From Arthrobacter sp. (GTDB lineage: Bacteria; Actinomycetota; Actinomycetes; Actinomycetales; Micrococcaceae): a stretch of DNA of 10,646 bases. Made by a program: the position numbers and the translations under genes. The DNA lies in assembly GCA_025464925.1 (NCBI GenBank), contig JAODMS010000230.1, positions 1 to 10,646 of the forward strand. Reading direction: 5' to 3'. This document shows, piece after piece, positions 1 to 6,800 of this stretch (positions are counted from its first letter, which is position 1; the number at the start of each line of letters is the position of its first letter). The notes beneath the pieces are model-generated. The model saw nothing but the letters and a program-made list of their open reading frames with translations, made no database searches and was not told the DNA's origin.

Positions 1-878
1 TTGGGGGAGCCGCCTTCATGCCGTGCGGGGCCGGTGGTCCAACTGACGGTGTCGAGCCTGGCGTCGCGTACCGCGCCGCCGCCCGCCAGATGCGGGGTGC
101 CGGCGTCGAGCCAATCGGGGCGGCCCACCAATACCCCGGCGCCGAACGGCGCGTACAGCTTGTGCCCCGAGAAGGCGAGGTAGTCGACGTCGTCCGCGGC
201 GATGTTGATCCGCCGGTGCGGGGCAAGTTGGGCGGCATCGACAACGATCCTGGCGCCGTACTCGTGGGCCAGGGCGGCCAGGGCCCGGATCGGCAGGATC
301 TCGCCGGTGACATTGGAGGCGCCGGTGACGGCAAGCAGGCTGATGCCTCCGTGCGCCAACTCTGCACGGAGCCGCTCCACGGTGGCCGCGAGGGTGGGGG
401 CCGCTACGACGCTGCGGTGCGGCACGTTCTGCCACGGCAGCAGATTGGCGTGGTGTTCGATGTCAAGATAGAGCACCTGGCCCGTGTGCCGCCCGCCGCT
501 CACGGGCAGGCAGCCGGCCAGCAGGTTCAGGGAATCGGTGGTGTTCCGGGTGAAGATGACTGAGTCGTCGGCCCGGCCGCCGACGAAGCCGCGCACGATG
601 CCGCGGGCATTCTCGTAGACCGAGGTGCTGATCTGGGAAGCGTAGCCCGCGCCGCGGTGGACGCTCGCGTAGAACGGCAGGATTTCGTTCAGGTAGGCCG
701 ACACCACGGAGAGGGCCGGAGCCGAGGCGCCATAGTCCAGATTCGCATAGCGGACGTGTCCGCCCTGCACCAGCGGGGCCTGGATCTCGGCGCCCGTCAC
801 CGCGGAAAGCGGACGGCCGGCGACGGCGAACCGCGCGTCGGCACTCTGGTGGGTCACGGGAAAAGTGGTTGTTGTCAT
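1..878 (-). CDS. Class V aminotransferase / cysteine desulfurase-like PLP enzyme (3' end beyond window)
   Basis: This is a PLP-dependent fold-type I enzyme of the class V aminotransferase family, which includes SufS/CsdA cysteine desulfurases. The 292 visible residues are the N-terminal part; the C-terminus lies left of the window. Visible motifs are NLDYGASAPAL (47-57), FYASVHRGAGYAS (69-81, the typical family signature), TRNTTDSLNLL (110-120), the VDAAQ cofactor motif (D214, Q217) and SGHK at 237-240, where K240 is the expected Schiff-base lysine. H142 should stack on the PLP ring. The ATG at 878-876 has GAGG at 886-883 as a close ribosome binding site. It lies just below a SAM-IV-type riboswitch and terminator, so SAM probably represses it. 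That points to sulfur amino acid or methionine/cysteine metabolism rather than Fe-S cluster assembly, and no suf genes are nearby. The cysteine-bearing loop that would separate a true desulfurase from other class V enzymes is outside the window, so substrate specificity is open. Confidence 0.88.
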   Translation of the reverse strand, partial: MTTTTFPVTHQSADARFAVAGRPLSAVTGAEIQAPLVQGGHVRYANLDYGASAPALSVVSAYLNEILPFYASVHRGAGYASQISTSVYENARGIVRGFVGGRADDSVIFTRNTTDSLNLLAGCLPVSGGRHTGQVLYLDIEHHANLLPWQNVPHRSVVAAPTLAATVERLRAELAHGGISLLAVTGASNVTGEILPIRALAALAHEYGARIVVDAAQLAPHRRINIAADDVDYLAFSGHKLYAPFGAGVLVGRPDWLDAGTPHLAGGGAVRDARLDTVSWTTGPARHEGGSP

Positions 879-891
879 GGGACCTCGCTCG

Positions 892-918
892 AAAAAGGAC
901 CCCGCTCACCCGGGATCC
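892..918 (-). terminator. Intrinsic terminator forming the riboswitch expression platform
   Basis: In the RNA, GGATCCCG (918-911) pairs with CGGGGTCC (904-897) around a 6-nt loop, with one G-U wobble, and is followed directly by UUUUU (896-892). The hairpin sits between the aptamer and the ribosome binding site of the aminotransferase. Its 5' arm shares three bases (918-916) with the pseudoknot strand. Its 3' arm GGGTCC (902-897) can alternatively pair with GGACCC (933-928), the 3' side of the aptamer's side hairpin plus one base. That gives a plausible antiterminator. Confidence 0.75.
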
Positions 919-1027
919 GCGCTTGCCGGGTCCGTTCCGGACCGGCCAGGTCGTCACCCGGGGCACCCCACCGCGAATGGAGGGTTGCCGGCCAGCAAAC
1001 CGGGGTTTAGCGCTGGCACTCGTGACC
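916..1027 (-). promoter_or_regulatory. SAM-IV-type riboswitch aptamer
   Basis: Read on the minus strand, the leader of the aminotransferase gene matches the actinobacterial SAM-IV aptamer as I remember it. It starts GGTCACGAGTGCCAGC (from 1027) and contains the core CCGGCAACCCTCC, then GGTGGGGTGCCCCGGGTGA. P1 pairs 1027-1024 with 952-949. P2 is GCCAGC...GCTGGC with an inner AAAC/GTTT stem. A side hairpin GGTCCG-GAA-CGGACC covers 943-929. The P3-region loop TTCGCG (977-972) can form a 6-bp pseudoknot with CGCGGA (921-916), as expected for this class. SAM binding should lower expression of the downstream gene. The core matches and the pseudoknot are seen directly; the class assignment rests on recalled consensus. 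Confidence 0.87.
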
Positions 1028-1034
1028 TGCTTCG

Positions 1035-1063
1035 AGCCTAAGACATCCACACAGCCGGGAAAA
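1035..1063 (-). promoter_or_regulatory. Candidate promoter of the riboswitch-aminotransferase transcript
   Basis: On the minus strand TTTTCC (1063-1058) and TAGGCT (1040-1035) are separated by 17 bp. The -10 fits TANNNT and would start transcription at about 1029-1028, exactly where the aptamer begins. The -35 element matches the housekeeping consensus poorly (3 of 6), so the call rests mainly on position. Confidence 0.38.
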
Positions 1064-1121
1064 GGCGGGCGCGAATGTGAAGCGATATGTTACGGAAAGC
1101 CCGAAAACGGCACCTTTCCCA

Positions 1122-1171
1122 AATAAACGACGTCGGCAGCCCCCACCCAGGAGGATCCGACGTCGTTTATT
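1122..1171 (-). terminator. Long hairpin terminator after hisN
   Basis: A perfect 15-bp inverted repeat, AATAAACGACGTCGG at 1122-1136 and its complement at 1157-1171, flanks a 20-nt loop. It lies 35 bp past the hisN stop codon. On the minus strand the end of the stem and what follows read TTTATTTGGG, which supplies a modest U-rich tail. It most likely ends the doxX-aroA-rsgA-hisN transcript before the separately controlled aminotransferase gene. The rest of 1028-1121 holds only the candidate promoter of that gene. Confidence 0.7.
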
Positions 1172-1206
1172 CGGAGCTGCTCACTCCGGCGCGTGCCCGG
1201 AGGCTT

Positions 1207-2019
1207 TCAGAGCAGGTCGTCCAGGCCCGGGTTGAGTCGCTTGAGGACTTCCGAGTGCAGGATCGAGTTGGTGGCGACGGCGTTGCCGCCGAACGGGCCG
1301 TCCTTCCCCTCCAGGGAGGTGAAGCGGCCGCCTGCCTCGGTCACGATCGGCACCAGGGCAGCCATGTCGTACAGGTTCAACTCGGGCTCGCACGCGATGT
1401 CCACCGCACCCTCGGCCACCAGGCAGTAGGACCAGAAATCGCCGTAGGCGCGGGTCCGCCAGACTTCCTCGGTGAGCCCCACGAACTCGTCCAGGTTGCC
1501 GCGCTGCTTCCAGCCGCCCAGGCTCGAGTAGGACAGGGAAGCGTCCGCCAGCTTGGAGATGTTGGACACCTTCAACCTGGTCGCAGCAGCCAGCGAGCGG
1601 CCCATGTAGGCGCCGGTCCCCTTGGCCGCCCACCAGCGCTTGCCCAGCGCCGGAGCGCTGACGACGCCGACGACGGGTTCGCCCTCGTCCACCAGGGCGA
1701 TCAGGGTAGCCCACACCGGAACGCCGCGGACGAAGTTCTTGGTCCCGTCAATCGGGTCGATGATCCAGCGGCGGGAGCCGTGGCCGGAGCTGCCGAATTC
1801 CTCGCCCAGCACCGCATCGCGCGGCCGGGAGCGGGAAAGCTGGCCGCGGATGGATTCTTCCGCGGACTTGTCGGCATCGGTGACCGGCGTCAGGTCGGGC
1901 TTCGTTTCAATGCGAAGGTCGAGCGCCTTAAACCGGCTCATGGTCTGGGAATCTACGGAATCTGCCAGTACATGGGCAAGGCGCAGGTCATCGTAGTAGC
2001 TCGAAGCGGGTTGACTCAT
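1207..2019 (-). CDS. hisN: Histidinol-phosphatase, inositol monophosphatase family (HisN)
   Basis: This 270-residue protein is a Mg-dependent phosphatase of the inositol monophosphatase superfamily, the HisN type that dephosphorylates histidinol phosphate in histidine synthesis in actinobacteria. Metal-site motifs are complete: VTDAD (46-50), GEEFG (72-76, with E73/E74), [12 protein letters not shown] (85-96, with D88 and D91 as ligands) and [16 protein letters not shown] (216-231, with D218). Length is normal for the family. The ATG at 2019-2017 is preceded by only a weak TTTGGAACC. The gene lies 100 bp beyond rsgA, in the same direction, and is followed by a strong hairpin, so it is probably the last gene of the aroA-rsgA cluster. 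I see no clear promoter in the 100-bp gap (2020-2119). A broader-specificity inositol or fructose-bisphosphate phosphatase cannot be excluded from sequence alone, but the [25 protein letters not shown] region and the aroA/rsgA neighbourhood favour HisN. Confidence 0.87.
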   Translation of the reverse strand: MSQPASSYYDDLRLAHVLADSVDSQTMSRFKALDLRIETKPDLTPVTDADKSAEESIRGQLSRSRPRDAVLGEEFGSSGHGSRRWIIDPIDGTKNFVRGVPVWATLIALVDEGEPVVGVVSAPALGKRWWAAKGTGAYMGRSLAAATRLKVSNISKLADASLSYSSLGGWKQRGNLDEFVGLTEEVWRTRAYGDFWSYCLVAEGAVDIACEPELNLYDMAALVPIVTEAGGRFTSLEGKDGPFGGNAVATNSILHSEVLKRLNPGLDDLL

Positions 2020-2119
2020 GGTTCCAAACTACCGTCAAAGCGGGCCGCTGGCCGGTAGGCCGCATCGCTGCGCCGCGGGCCGGAGACAAGGCCCCGTGGC
2101 AAGCGGCGGCACAGCGGGC

Positions 2120-3235
2120 CTAGGAGACGGTGCCGAGTTCCTTGACGTCCTGCGCTTCCATCCGCGGGTCCGTGCCGAGCAGGCGCCGCAGCGAGGCCAG
2201 CCGGGCCGGGCCGGAGGGTCCCGCGTGACCGGCGGCCACCCAGACGTCCACACCGCAGTTGACGGCGCTGGTGTCGTGCTTGCAGCCCCGCTCGCAATTG
2301 TCGGTGCCAGGTGCGAGGTCCGGGAAGGACCGCAGGATCCGGTCCGGATCCACATGGGCCAGGCCGAAGGAGCGGATGCCGGGGGTATCGATGATCCAGC
2401 TGCCGGCGGGCGCCTCGTTGACTTTGAGGGCCAGCGCCGAGGATGAGGTGTGGCGGCCGCGCCCTGTCACCGCGTTGACGCCCCCGGTGGCCCGCTCGGC
2501 TCCGGTGAGGGCGTTCACCATGGTGGACTTGCCGACGCCGGAATGGCCCAGCATGACCGTGACTTTGCCGTCGAGGTAACCGCGCAGCTGGGACACCGCG
2601 TCCTTGTCCAGCCGGGCCGAGAGGCCGTCGTCCGAACGGGCGTCGATGCCAGAGGCGGCGGCGTCGGCGGTCTTGCTGATAATTACCGGGAAGTCGAGGT
2701 GCCGGTAATTGGAGAGCAGCTCGGTGGGATCCTTGACATCGGCCTTCGTGACCAGCAGCAGCGGCTCGATTCCGGCGTCGTAGGCGGCCACGAGGGCACG
2801 GTCGATGAATCCTGTCCGGGGCTCGGGATTCGCGGCGGCCACCACGATCACCAATGTGTCGGCATTGGCGACGACGGCGCGTTCAATCGGGTCGGTGTCA
2901 TCGGCACTGCGCCGAAGGAGCGTCCTGCGGTCCTGGATCTTCACCAGCCGGGCGAGCGTGTCCGGTTCCCCGCTGACGTCACCGACGAGGGACACGAAGT
3001 CGCCGGCCACCACCGGGTTGCGGCGCAGTTCCCGGGCGCGGGCGGCGATGATCTTGCGTTCCTCGCCGGTGCCTTCCCCGACGACGGCGGTGTAGCGGCC
3101 ACGGTCGACGGTGACGATGCGCCCCGTGACGGCTTCATCGTAGCTGGGCCGGTCCTTGGTGCGCGGGCGCGTGCCCTTCTTGTTGGGCCGGATCCGGACG
3201 TCGGATTCGTCCCAGGAGTCAGTACTGCGTGCCAC
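2120..3235 (-). CDS. rsgA: Small ribosomal subunit biogenesis GTPase RsgA
   Basis: RsgA (YjeQ) is a circularly permuted GTPase that binds the maturing 30S subunit and is released by GTP hydrolysis. With the GTG at 3235-3233 it has 371 residues. An N-terminal OB-fold (about 37-110) is followed by the GTPase motifs in permuted order: G4 TKAD (163-166), G1 GHSGVGKST (230-238) and G3 DTPG (283-286). The zinc finger follows, with C314, C318, H320 and C327. I chose GTG 3235 because AAGGA lies 8 nt upstream and the homologous N-terminal [13 protein letters not shown] stretch begins shortly after it. The same frame stays open far upstream inside aroA, but that part reads as out-of-frame aroA sequence. 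The gene overlaps the end of aroA by 17 bp, so translation is probably coupled. The C-terminal [18 protein letters not shown] is well kept. Confidence 0.95.
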   Translation of the reverse strand: MARSTDSWDESDVRIRPNKKGTRPRTKDRPSYDEAVTGRIVTVDRGRYTAVVGEGTGEERKIIAARARELRRNPVVAGDFVSLVGDVSGEPDTLARLVKIQDRRTLLRRSADDTDPIERAVVANADTLVIVVAAANPEPRTGFIDRALVAAYDAGIEPLLLVTKADVKDPTELLSNYRHLDFPVIISKTADAAASGIDARSDDGLSARLDKDAVSQLRGYLDGKVTVMLGHSGVGKSTMVNALTGAERATGGVNAVTGRGRHTSSSALALKVNEAPAGSWIIDTPGIRSFGLAHVDPDRILRSFPDLAPGTDNCERGCKHDTSAVNCGVDVWVAAGHAGPSGPARLASLRRLLGTDPRMEAQDVKELGTVS

Positions 3236-4649
3236 CGGTGGAGTCCTTATCGGAAGTGTTCTGGTTCGTGGCGTCGTCTTCCGGGGCGGGTGCCGCTGCG
3301 GGGCCCTGCGCCAGCATGGCGGTCCACAGCTGCGGAAAGTCCGGCATGGTCTTGGCGGTGGTCGCGATGTCCTCGACCTCGACGCCGGGCACGGCCAGTC
3401 CCAGGATGGCGCCTGCGGTGGCCATGCGGTGGTCGGCGTAGCTGTGGAAGACTCCGCCGTGCAGGGTGGCGGGGCGGATGAGAAGGCCGTCGCTGGTTTC
3501 CTCCGCGGAGCCCCCGAGGCGGTTGATTTCGGCCACCAGGGCGGCGAGCCTGTCGGTTTCGTGTCCCCGGAGGTGGGCGATGCCGCCCAGCCGCGAGGGG
3601 CCGCTGGCCAGGGCGCAGAGGGCTGCGACGGTGGGTGCGAGCTCGCTCGTTTCGTCAAAGTCGGCGCCCTTGATCTCCGGACCGCCGGTGACTGTCAGTG
3701 TGCCGTTCTCCAGGGTGACGCTGGCGCCCATGGTGGTGAGGATGCTGCGCCAGAGATCGCCCACTTGGGTGGTCGGGGCCGGCCAGTCCGGGATCCGCAC
3801 GGTGCCGCGGGTTGCCAGTGCCGCCGCCAGGAACGGGCCGGCGTTGGAGAGGTCCTGCTCTATCCGGCGGTCGAAGGCCCGGATGCTGCCGGGCGAAACG
3901 ATCCAGTGGTTCGGGCGGGAGTCGTCCACGGTCACACCCACGCCGCGCAGTACGGCGACGGTCATGTTGATGTGGTCGAGGCTGGGGACCGGACGCCCCA
4001 CATGCTCAAGGTGCAGCCCGTCCGTGAAGCGTGCCCCGGCCAGAAGCAGTGCCGAAACAAACTGCGAGGAGGCGCTGGCGTCGATGACGAGGTGCCCGCC
4101 CCGCACCTGGCCGGTGCCGTGGACGGTGAAGGGCAGCGAGTTCGCCTGCCCGCCGTCGGGAGAATCGACGTCGACCCCGAGGCCCGCCAGGGCCTCAATG
4201 ATGGTCCCCATCGGCCGCTTACGGGCATGCGGGTCGCCGTCGAACAGCGTCTGCCCCTGGCACAGGGCAGCAAGGGGCGGAACGAACCGCATGACGGTGC
4301 CGGCCAGGCCGCAGTCGATTCCGGTCGGGGCCGCGGGTGCCGCCAGGCTGATGGGGGTGACTGCCAGGTCAGGGCCGAAGGCGCCGTCGCCGGGAACCTC
4401 GTTGATGGTGGCCCCCAGTTGCCGTAGTGCCTGGATCATCAGCGCCGAATCACGGGAGTGCAGCGGAGCGCGCAACCGCGACGGCCCATCGGCGAGCGCT
4501 GCCAGCACCAGATATCTGTTGGTCAGGGATTTAGACCCCGGAACGGTGACGGTGGCGTCGACGGGCCCTTCAGCGAACGGGGCCGCCCAGTGCGGCCCGC
4601 CGGCGGCCGGAAGGTGGGTGGCTGCTGCGATCGAGGGGGCGCCAGTCAT
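3219..4649 (-). CDS. aroA: 3-phosphoshikimate 1-carboxyvinyltransferase (EPSP synthase)
   Basis: EPSP synthase joins phosphoenolpyruvate to shikimate-3-phosphate in the aromatic amino acid pathway. The 476 residues contain [10 protein letters not shown] (36-45, with K40, S41 and R45 contacting substrates), GLAGTVMRF (114-122, where G117 and R121 match the PEP-site glycine and arginine), [10 protein letters not shown] (138-147), [12 protein letters not shown] (266-277), E336 at the place of the catalytic acid, HETDRL (363-368) and SYADHRMA (403-410). The residue after R121 is F, where E. coli has a proline (P101) that influences glyphosate sensitivity. I recall similar variants in actinobacteria. 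About 25 residues beyond the conserved domain (452-476) are acidic, polar and probably disordered. The start is 7 nt after the DoxX-like stop codon, and the end overlaps rsgA by 17 bp, so the three genes look like one transcript. The Shine-Dalgarno is weak: GGAG lies about 14 nt upstream. Confidence 0.96.
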   Translation of the reverse strand: MTGAPSIAAATHLPAAGGPHWAAPFAEGPVDATVTVPGSKSLTNRYLVLAALADGPSRLRAPLHSRDSALMIQALRQLGATINEVPGDGAFGPDLAVTPISLAAPAAPTGIDCGLAGTVMRFVPPLAALCQGQTLFDGDPHARKRPMGTIIEALAGLGVDVDSPDGGQANSLPFTVHGTGQVRGGHLVIDASASSQFVSALLLAGARFTDGLHLEHVGRPVPSLDHINMTVAVLRGVGVTVDDSRPNHWIVSPGSIRAFDRRIEQDLSNAGPFLAAALATRGTVRIPDWPAPTTQVGDLWRSILTTMGASVTLENGTLTVTGGPEIKGADFDETSELAPTVAALCALASGPSRLGGIAHLRGHETDRLAALVAEINRLGGSAEETSDGLLIRPATLHGGVFHSYADHRMATAGAILGLAVPGVEVEDIATTAKTMPDFPQLWTAMLAQGPAAAPAPEDDATNQNTSDKDSTGGTQY

Positions 4650-4656
4650 TGCCGTC

Positions 4657-5226
4657 TTAGGCTCCGACTGCGTGGTCTACGGCCTTGCGGACCGCTTTGT
4701 CAGCCTTCTGCGTGGTCTTCCTGGCATCGGCGGCCAGTTGCCCCGCGGTCTTCCGGGCATCCGCGGCGAGGTGTCCGGCGCTCTTCTTGGCATCGGCGGC
4801 GAGGTGCTCGGCCCGCCAGGCCAGACTGGGCTTTCCTGCGGTGTCCACGGCGGCGAGCAACACGCCTCCGATCAGCGTGACATTCTTCAGCAGCTGCTTG
4901 CGGCGGGCCTCGCGGCCCTCTTTCGAGGAGATGTCCGCGCTGCGCCATTCGACATAGCCGTTCAGTGCCGAGATGACGGCCAGGACGGTGGCCGCAAGGC
5001 GGGCAGACTTGCCGAAGGCGAAGCACACGCCCGCGCCGACCTGGGCGCCGCCGAGAACGCGCGCCAGGACTTTCTCATCGGTCCGGAAAGGCAAGGATTC
5101 AGCGGCGCGGCGCAGCAGGGGGGATAACTGTGCCGCAGTGTCATCCGAATTCCGTAACTTGTCCATGCCTGCGAGGACGAAACTGGAGGCGAGCATGGGC
5201 CGGGCGAGAAAACGGACTAAGGACAT
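4657..5226 (-). CDS. DoxX-family membrane protein with C-terminal hendecad repeats
   Basis: The 189-residue protein has a DoxX-like N-terminal half: [23 protein letters not shown] opens the chain (shown here as M1 to K23), with hydrophobic segments at about 6-21, 54-72, 76-92 and 115-129. DoxX-family proteins are small four-helix membrane proteins, some tied to redox or quinone-linked stress functions; the precise role here is unknown. After residue 138 the chain becomes a charged, Ala-rich helix with three near-identical 11-residue repeats (139-171), ending in Lys/Ala-rich sequence. The ATG at 5226-5224 has an excellent AGGAGGA 5-6 nt upstream (5238-5232). The gene heads the minus-strand cluster and is divergent from sigH across a 250-bp or longer region, so redox-linked control is possible. 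However, I found no SigH-type promoter facing it. Confidence 0.8.
   Translation of the reverse strand: MSLVRFLARPMLASSFVLAGMDKLRNSDDTAAQLSPLLRRAAESLPFRTDEKVLARVLGGAQVGAGVCFAFGKSARLAATVLAVISALNGYVEWRSADISSKEGREARRKQLLKNVTLIGGVLLAAVDTAGKPSLAWRAEHLAADAKKSAGHLAADARKTAGQLAADARKTTQKADKAVRKAVDHAVGA
4714..4812 (-). repeat. Three 33-bp tandem repeats encoding hendecads in the DoxX-like protein
   Basis: Residues 139-149, 150-160 and 161-171 read [22 protein letters not shown] and [11 protein letters not shown], an exact 11-residue period. A worn fourth unit may follow (172-182). Eleven-residue periodicity suits a long amphipathic right-handed coiled coil or a membrane-surface helix. Confidence 0.85.
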
Positions 5227-5267
5227 TACTTTCCTCCTGGATGGACGAGCCGCGGAAGCTATGCGGG

Positions 5268-5279
5268 AGAACCGGTTCT
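5268..5279. promoter_or_regulatory. Perfect 12-bp palindrome in the doxX/sigH divergent region
   Basis: AGAACCGGTTCT is its own reverse complement. It lies between the DoxX-like start (5226) and the SigH-type promoter (5296). It could be an operator for a dimeric regulator controlling the doxX-aroA cluster, whose own promoter I could not place with confidence. A single 12-bp palindrome could also be chance. Confidence 0.3.
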
Positions 5280-5295
5280 AGTCTTGCACTTTTGC

Positions 5296-5321
5296 GGAAT
5301 ATTTGCCTGTTGTGCGTGGTT
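5296..5321 (+). promoter_or_regulatory. SigH/SigR-dependent promoter of sigH-rsrA
   Basis: GGAAT (5296-5300) and GTT (5319-5321) are separated by exactly 18 bp. This matches the GGAAT-N18-GTT consensus known for promoters of Streptomyces SigR and mycobacterial SigH. Transcription would start near 5328-5331, giving a leader of about 150 nt to the TTG at 5482 or about 325 nt to the ATG at 5656. The site implies positive autoregulation of the sigma/anti-sigma pair under thiol oxidation. Confidence 0.82.
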
Positions 5322-5371
5322 GTTCATTGCAGGTTCCAGCTGCGCTCTGTGGCTGGGCAATGCGTCTGTGC

Positions 5372-5389
5372 GGCCCGTCAGAACGGGCC
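5372..5389 (+). other. Stem-loop in the sigH 5' leader
   Basis: GGCCCGT (5372-5378) and ACGGGCC (5383-5389) form a perfect 7-bp stem with a CAGA loop inside the transcribed leader. No U-tract follows, so it is not an intrinsic terminator. It may affect transcript stability. Apart from this hairpin I see nothing else recognisable between the promoter and 5468. Confidence 0.35.
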
Positions 5390-5469
5390 TGCAGGCGGAC
5401 AGGCAGTAGAGGCGCGTAGGTCCGGGGCCGTGAAGACGGTGCCGGAAGTCCGCCGCCGTCACACAGCTC

Positions 5470-5655
5470 GGAGGCACAGGTTTGATTCTGGTAAAGGACA
5501 GCGCGGGGCTGGACATCCCGCCGGGACCCGCGCGGCTGGCGCCGCGGCGGCCTGGCGCCGGCACTCTGGCCCCTTGGACCATGACGGCCCTTGAGCCCGA
5601 CTCTGTGGCTGCCCGTTCCGGTGGCCACCGGAAGGTGACAGTAGACTTGAAGGCA
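5470..5655 (+). other. Upstream ribosome binding site, TTG start and 58-codon N-terminal extension of SigH
   Basis: GGAGG (5470-5474) lies 7 nt ahead of a TTG at 5482 that is in frame with sigH. The frame stays open for 58 codons to the ATG at 5656, with another in-frame ATG at 5581. About three quarters of these codons end in G or C by my count, which is compatible with coding sequence. This ribosome binding site is much better placed than the one at 5656. A longer SigH of 322 residues could therefore be made from transcripts of the GGAAT promoter, resembling the unstable longer SigR isoform known from Streptomyces coelicolor. Confidence 0.55.
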
Positions 5656-6450
5656 ATGAGCACCATGGATCCGGCCGTTTCGGCCCAGCACGAGGGTGCC
5701 GGAAACGACGCCACGCCACCCAAAACCCCCGCTGCCGGCCCGGCTGAGGCGCCGGCATCTTCCTCTGCGCTGGCTCCAGCGGACGCGGCCGCCGCGCGGG
5801 AGACGTCCGTGAACGGCAAGCCGCTGGACGTATCGACCGAAACAACGGACGAGCGCCGTGTTCGCTTTGAGCGCGACGCGATGCAGTATGTGGACCAGCT
5901 GTATTCCGCGGCCATGAGGATGGCGCGGAACCCCTCAGACGCCGAGGACCTGGTCCAGGAGGCGTATACCAAGGCGTTCTCCGCCTTCCACCAGTACAAG
6001 CCGGGAACCAACTTGAAGGCCTGGCTGTACCGCATCCTCACCAATACCTATATCAACCTCTACCGCAAGCGGCAGCGGGAACCGTTGCAGTCGAATTCGG
6101 ACACCATCGAGGACTGGCAGTTGGCGCGTGCCGAGTCCCACACCTCGTCGGGACTGCGTTCGGCCGAGGCGGAGGCGCTGGACCACCTGCCCGATTCCGA
6201 CGTCAAGCGCGCCCTCCAATCGATTCCGGAGGAGTTCCGGCTGGCTGTCTACTTCGCGGACGTCGAGGGCTTTGCCTATAAAGAAATTTCAGACATCATG
6301 AACACTCCGATCGGGACCGTCATGTCACGGCTGCACCGTGGCCGGAAGATGCTGCGGGACATGCTGGCCGACTATGCCGCCGAGCGGGGATTCAGGGCCG
6401 CCGATTCCATCACATCGGCCGGAAGCGACAAACAGGAGAACAGGAAATGA
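5656..6450 (+). CDS. sigH: ECF RNA polymerase sigma factor SigH/SigR (thiol-oxidative stress)
   Basis: This group of ECF sigma factors directs transcription of thioredoxin, mycothiol and proteolysis genes when disulfide stress releases it from RsrA. From the ATG at 5656 the protein has 264 residues. Region 2 spans about 78-140 ([20 protein letters not shown], then [24 protein letters not shown], where RILTNTYIN is the family hallmark). Region 4 spans about 185-235 ([20 protein letters not shown] and [18 protein letters not shown]). The first 65 or so residues are Ala/Pro-rich and unconserved, longer than in typical homologs. The start is uncertain: ATG 5656 has GAAGG only 2 nt upstream, and ATG 5665, ATG 5581 and a well-provided TTG 5482 are also possible. 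TAGACT 9 nt before ATG 5656 might even support a leaderless short form. The stop codon overlaps the rsrA start (ATGA). Identity is secure; only the N-terminus is open. Confidence 0.93.
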   Translation: MSTMDPAVSAQHEGAGNDATPPKTPAAGPAEAPASSSALAPADAAAARETSVNGKPLDVSTETTDERRVRFERDAMQYVDQLYSAAMRMARNPSDAEDLVQEAYTKAFSAFHQYKPGTNLKAWLYRILTNTYINLYRKRQREPLQSNSDTIEDWQLARAESHTSSGLRSAEAEALDHLPDSDVKRALQSIPEEFRLAVYFADVEGFAYKEISDIMNTPIGTVMSRLHRGRKMLRDMLADYAAERGFRAADSITSAGSDKQENRK

Positions 6451-6707
6451 GCGACTGCCAGGGACTGGGCGACTGCGACGACGTCCGGATGCAACGTATT
6501 TATGAGTACCTGGACGGGGCGCTCACACACGATGACATTGCTGAGATCAAGGCCCACCTGGACGGCTGCCCGGAGTGCTTCGAGCAATATGACCTCGAAT
6601 GCGTCATCCGGGTGATGGTGAAGCGTTCCTGCACGGAGGCGGCACCGGAGAACCTCAAAAACTCCATCCTGGACCGGATCCATTCGATCCGGCCGGTCGA
6701 GGCCTGA
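6447..6707 (+). CDS. rsrA: Zinc-binding redox-sensing anti-sigma factor RsrA
   Basis: RsrA (RshA in mycobacteria) holds SigH inactive in reduced, zinc-bound form and releases it when its cysteines form disulfides. The 86-residue protein has the ZAS signature [15 protein letters not shown], with H37, C41 and C44. C10 is the probable partner of the N-terminal cysteine in the Streptomyces protein. The region around 58-62 reads VKRSC where, as I recall it, Streptomyces RsrA has KRCC, so one of two adjacent cysteines is Ser61. C4 and C52 are additional cysteines. No membrane segment is present, so it acts in the cytoplasm. The start overlaps the sigH stop by 4 nt and has AGGAGAACAGG upstream, consistent with translational coupling that keeps the sigma and anti-sigma in balance. 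Confidence 0.94.
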   Translation: MSDCQGLGDCDDVRMQRIYEYLDGALTHDDIAEIKAHLDGCPECFEQYDLECVIRVMVKRSCTEAAPENLKNSILDRIHSIRPVEA

Positions 6708-6732
6708 CCCGCAGCGCAGCCTGGCCCCCAAG

Positions 6733-6774
6733 GCGAATGACCCCGGAAACCATGAGGTTTCCGGGGTCATTCGC
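6733..6774. terminator. Bidirectional terminator between rsrA and the bL37-like gene
   Basis: GCGAATGACCCCGGAAACC (6733-6751) and its perfect complement (6756-6774) form a 19-bp stem with an ATGA tetraloop, placed between two convergent genes. The plus-strand side continues TTAAAG and the minus-strand side CTTGGG, so neither U-tract is strong, but the stem alone is very stable. It probably ends both transcripts. Confidence 0.82.
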
Positions 6775-6800
6775 TTAAAGCTGGCAATCCAAGCCGTGGC

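Noticed and set aside
1087..2058. Long plus-strand open frame opposite hisN.
   Set aside because: It is antisense to a well-conserved gene, and its composition is the usual by-product of high GC at third positions; no domain is recognisable.
3236..3658. The rsgA frame stays open upstream to an ATG at 3658, which would give a 512-residue protein.
   Set aside because: This part lies entirely inside aroA in another frame and is Pro/Thr/Arg-rich without RsgA similarity. GTG 3235 has a good ribosome binding site and the expected N-terminus.
3466..5127. Long plus-strand open frame (553 codons) opposite aroA and the DoxX-like gene.
   Set aside because: It is Arg/Ser/Pro-rich, without family motifs, and fully covered by convincing minus-strand genes.
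5227..5267. A SigH-type or housekeeping promoter facing the DoxX-like gene.
   Set aside because: TAGCTT and nearby AT-poor hexamers did not give a convincing -35/-10 pair at 16-18 bp, and no GGAAT-N18-GTT is present on the minus strand.
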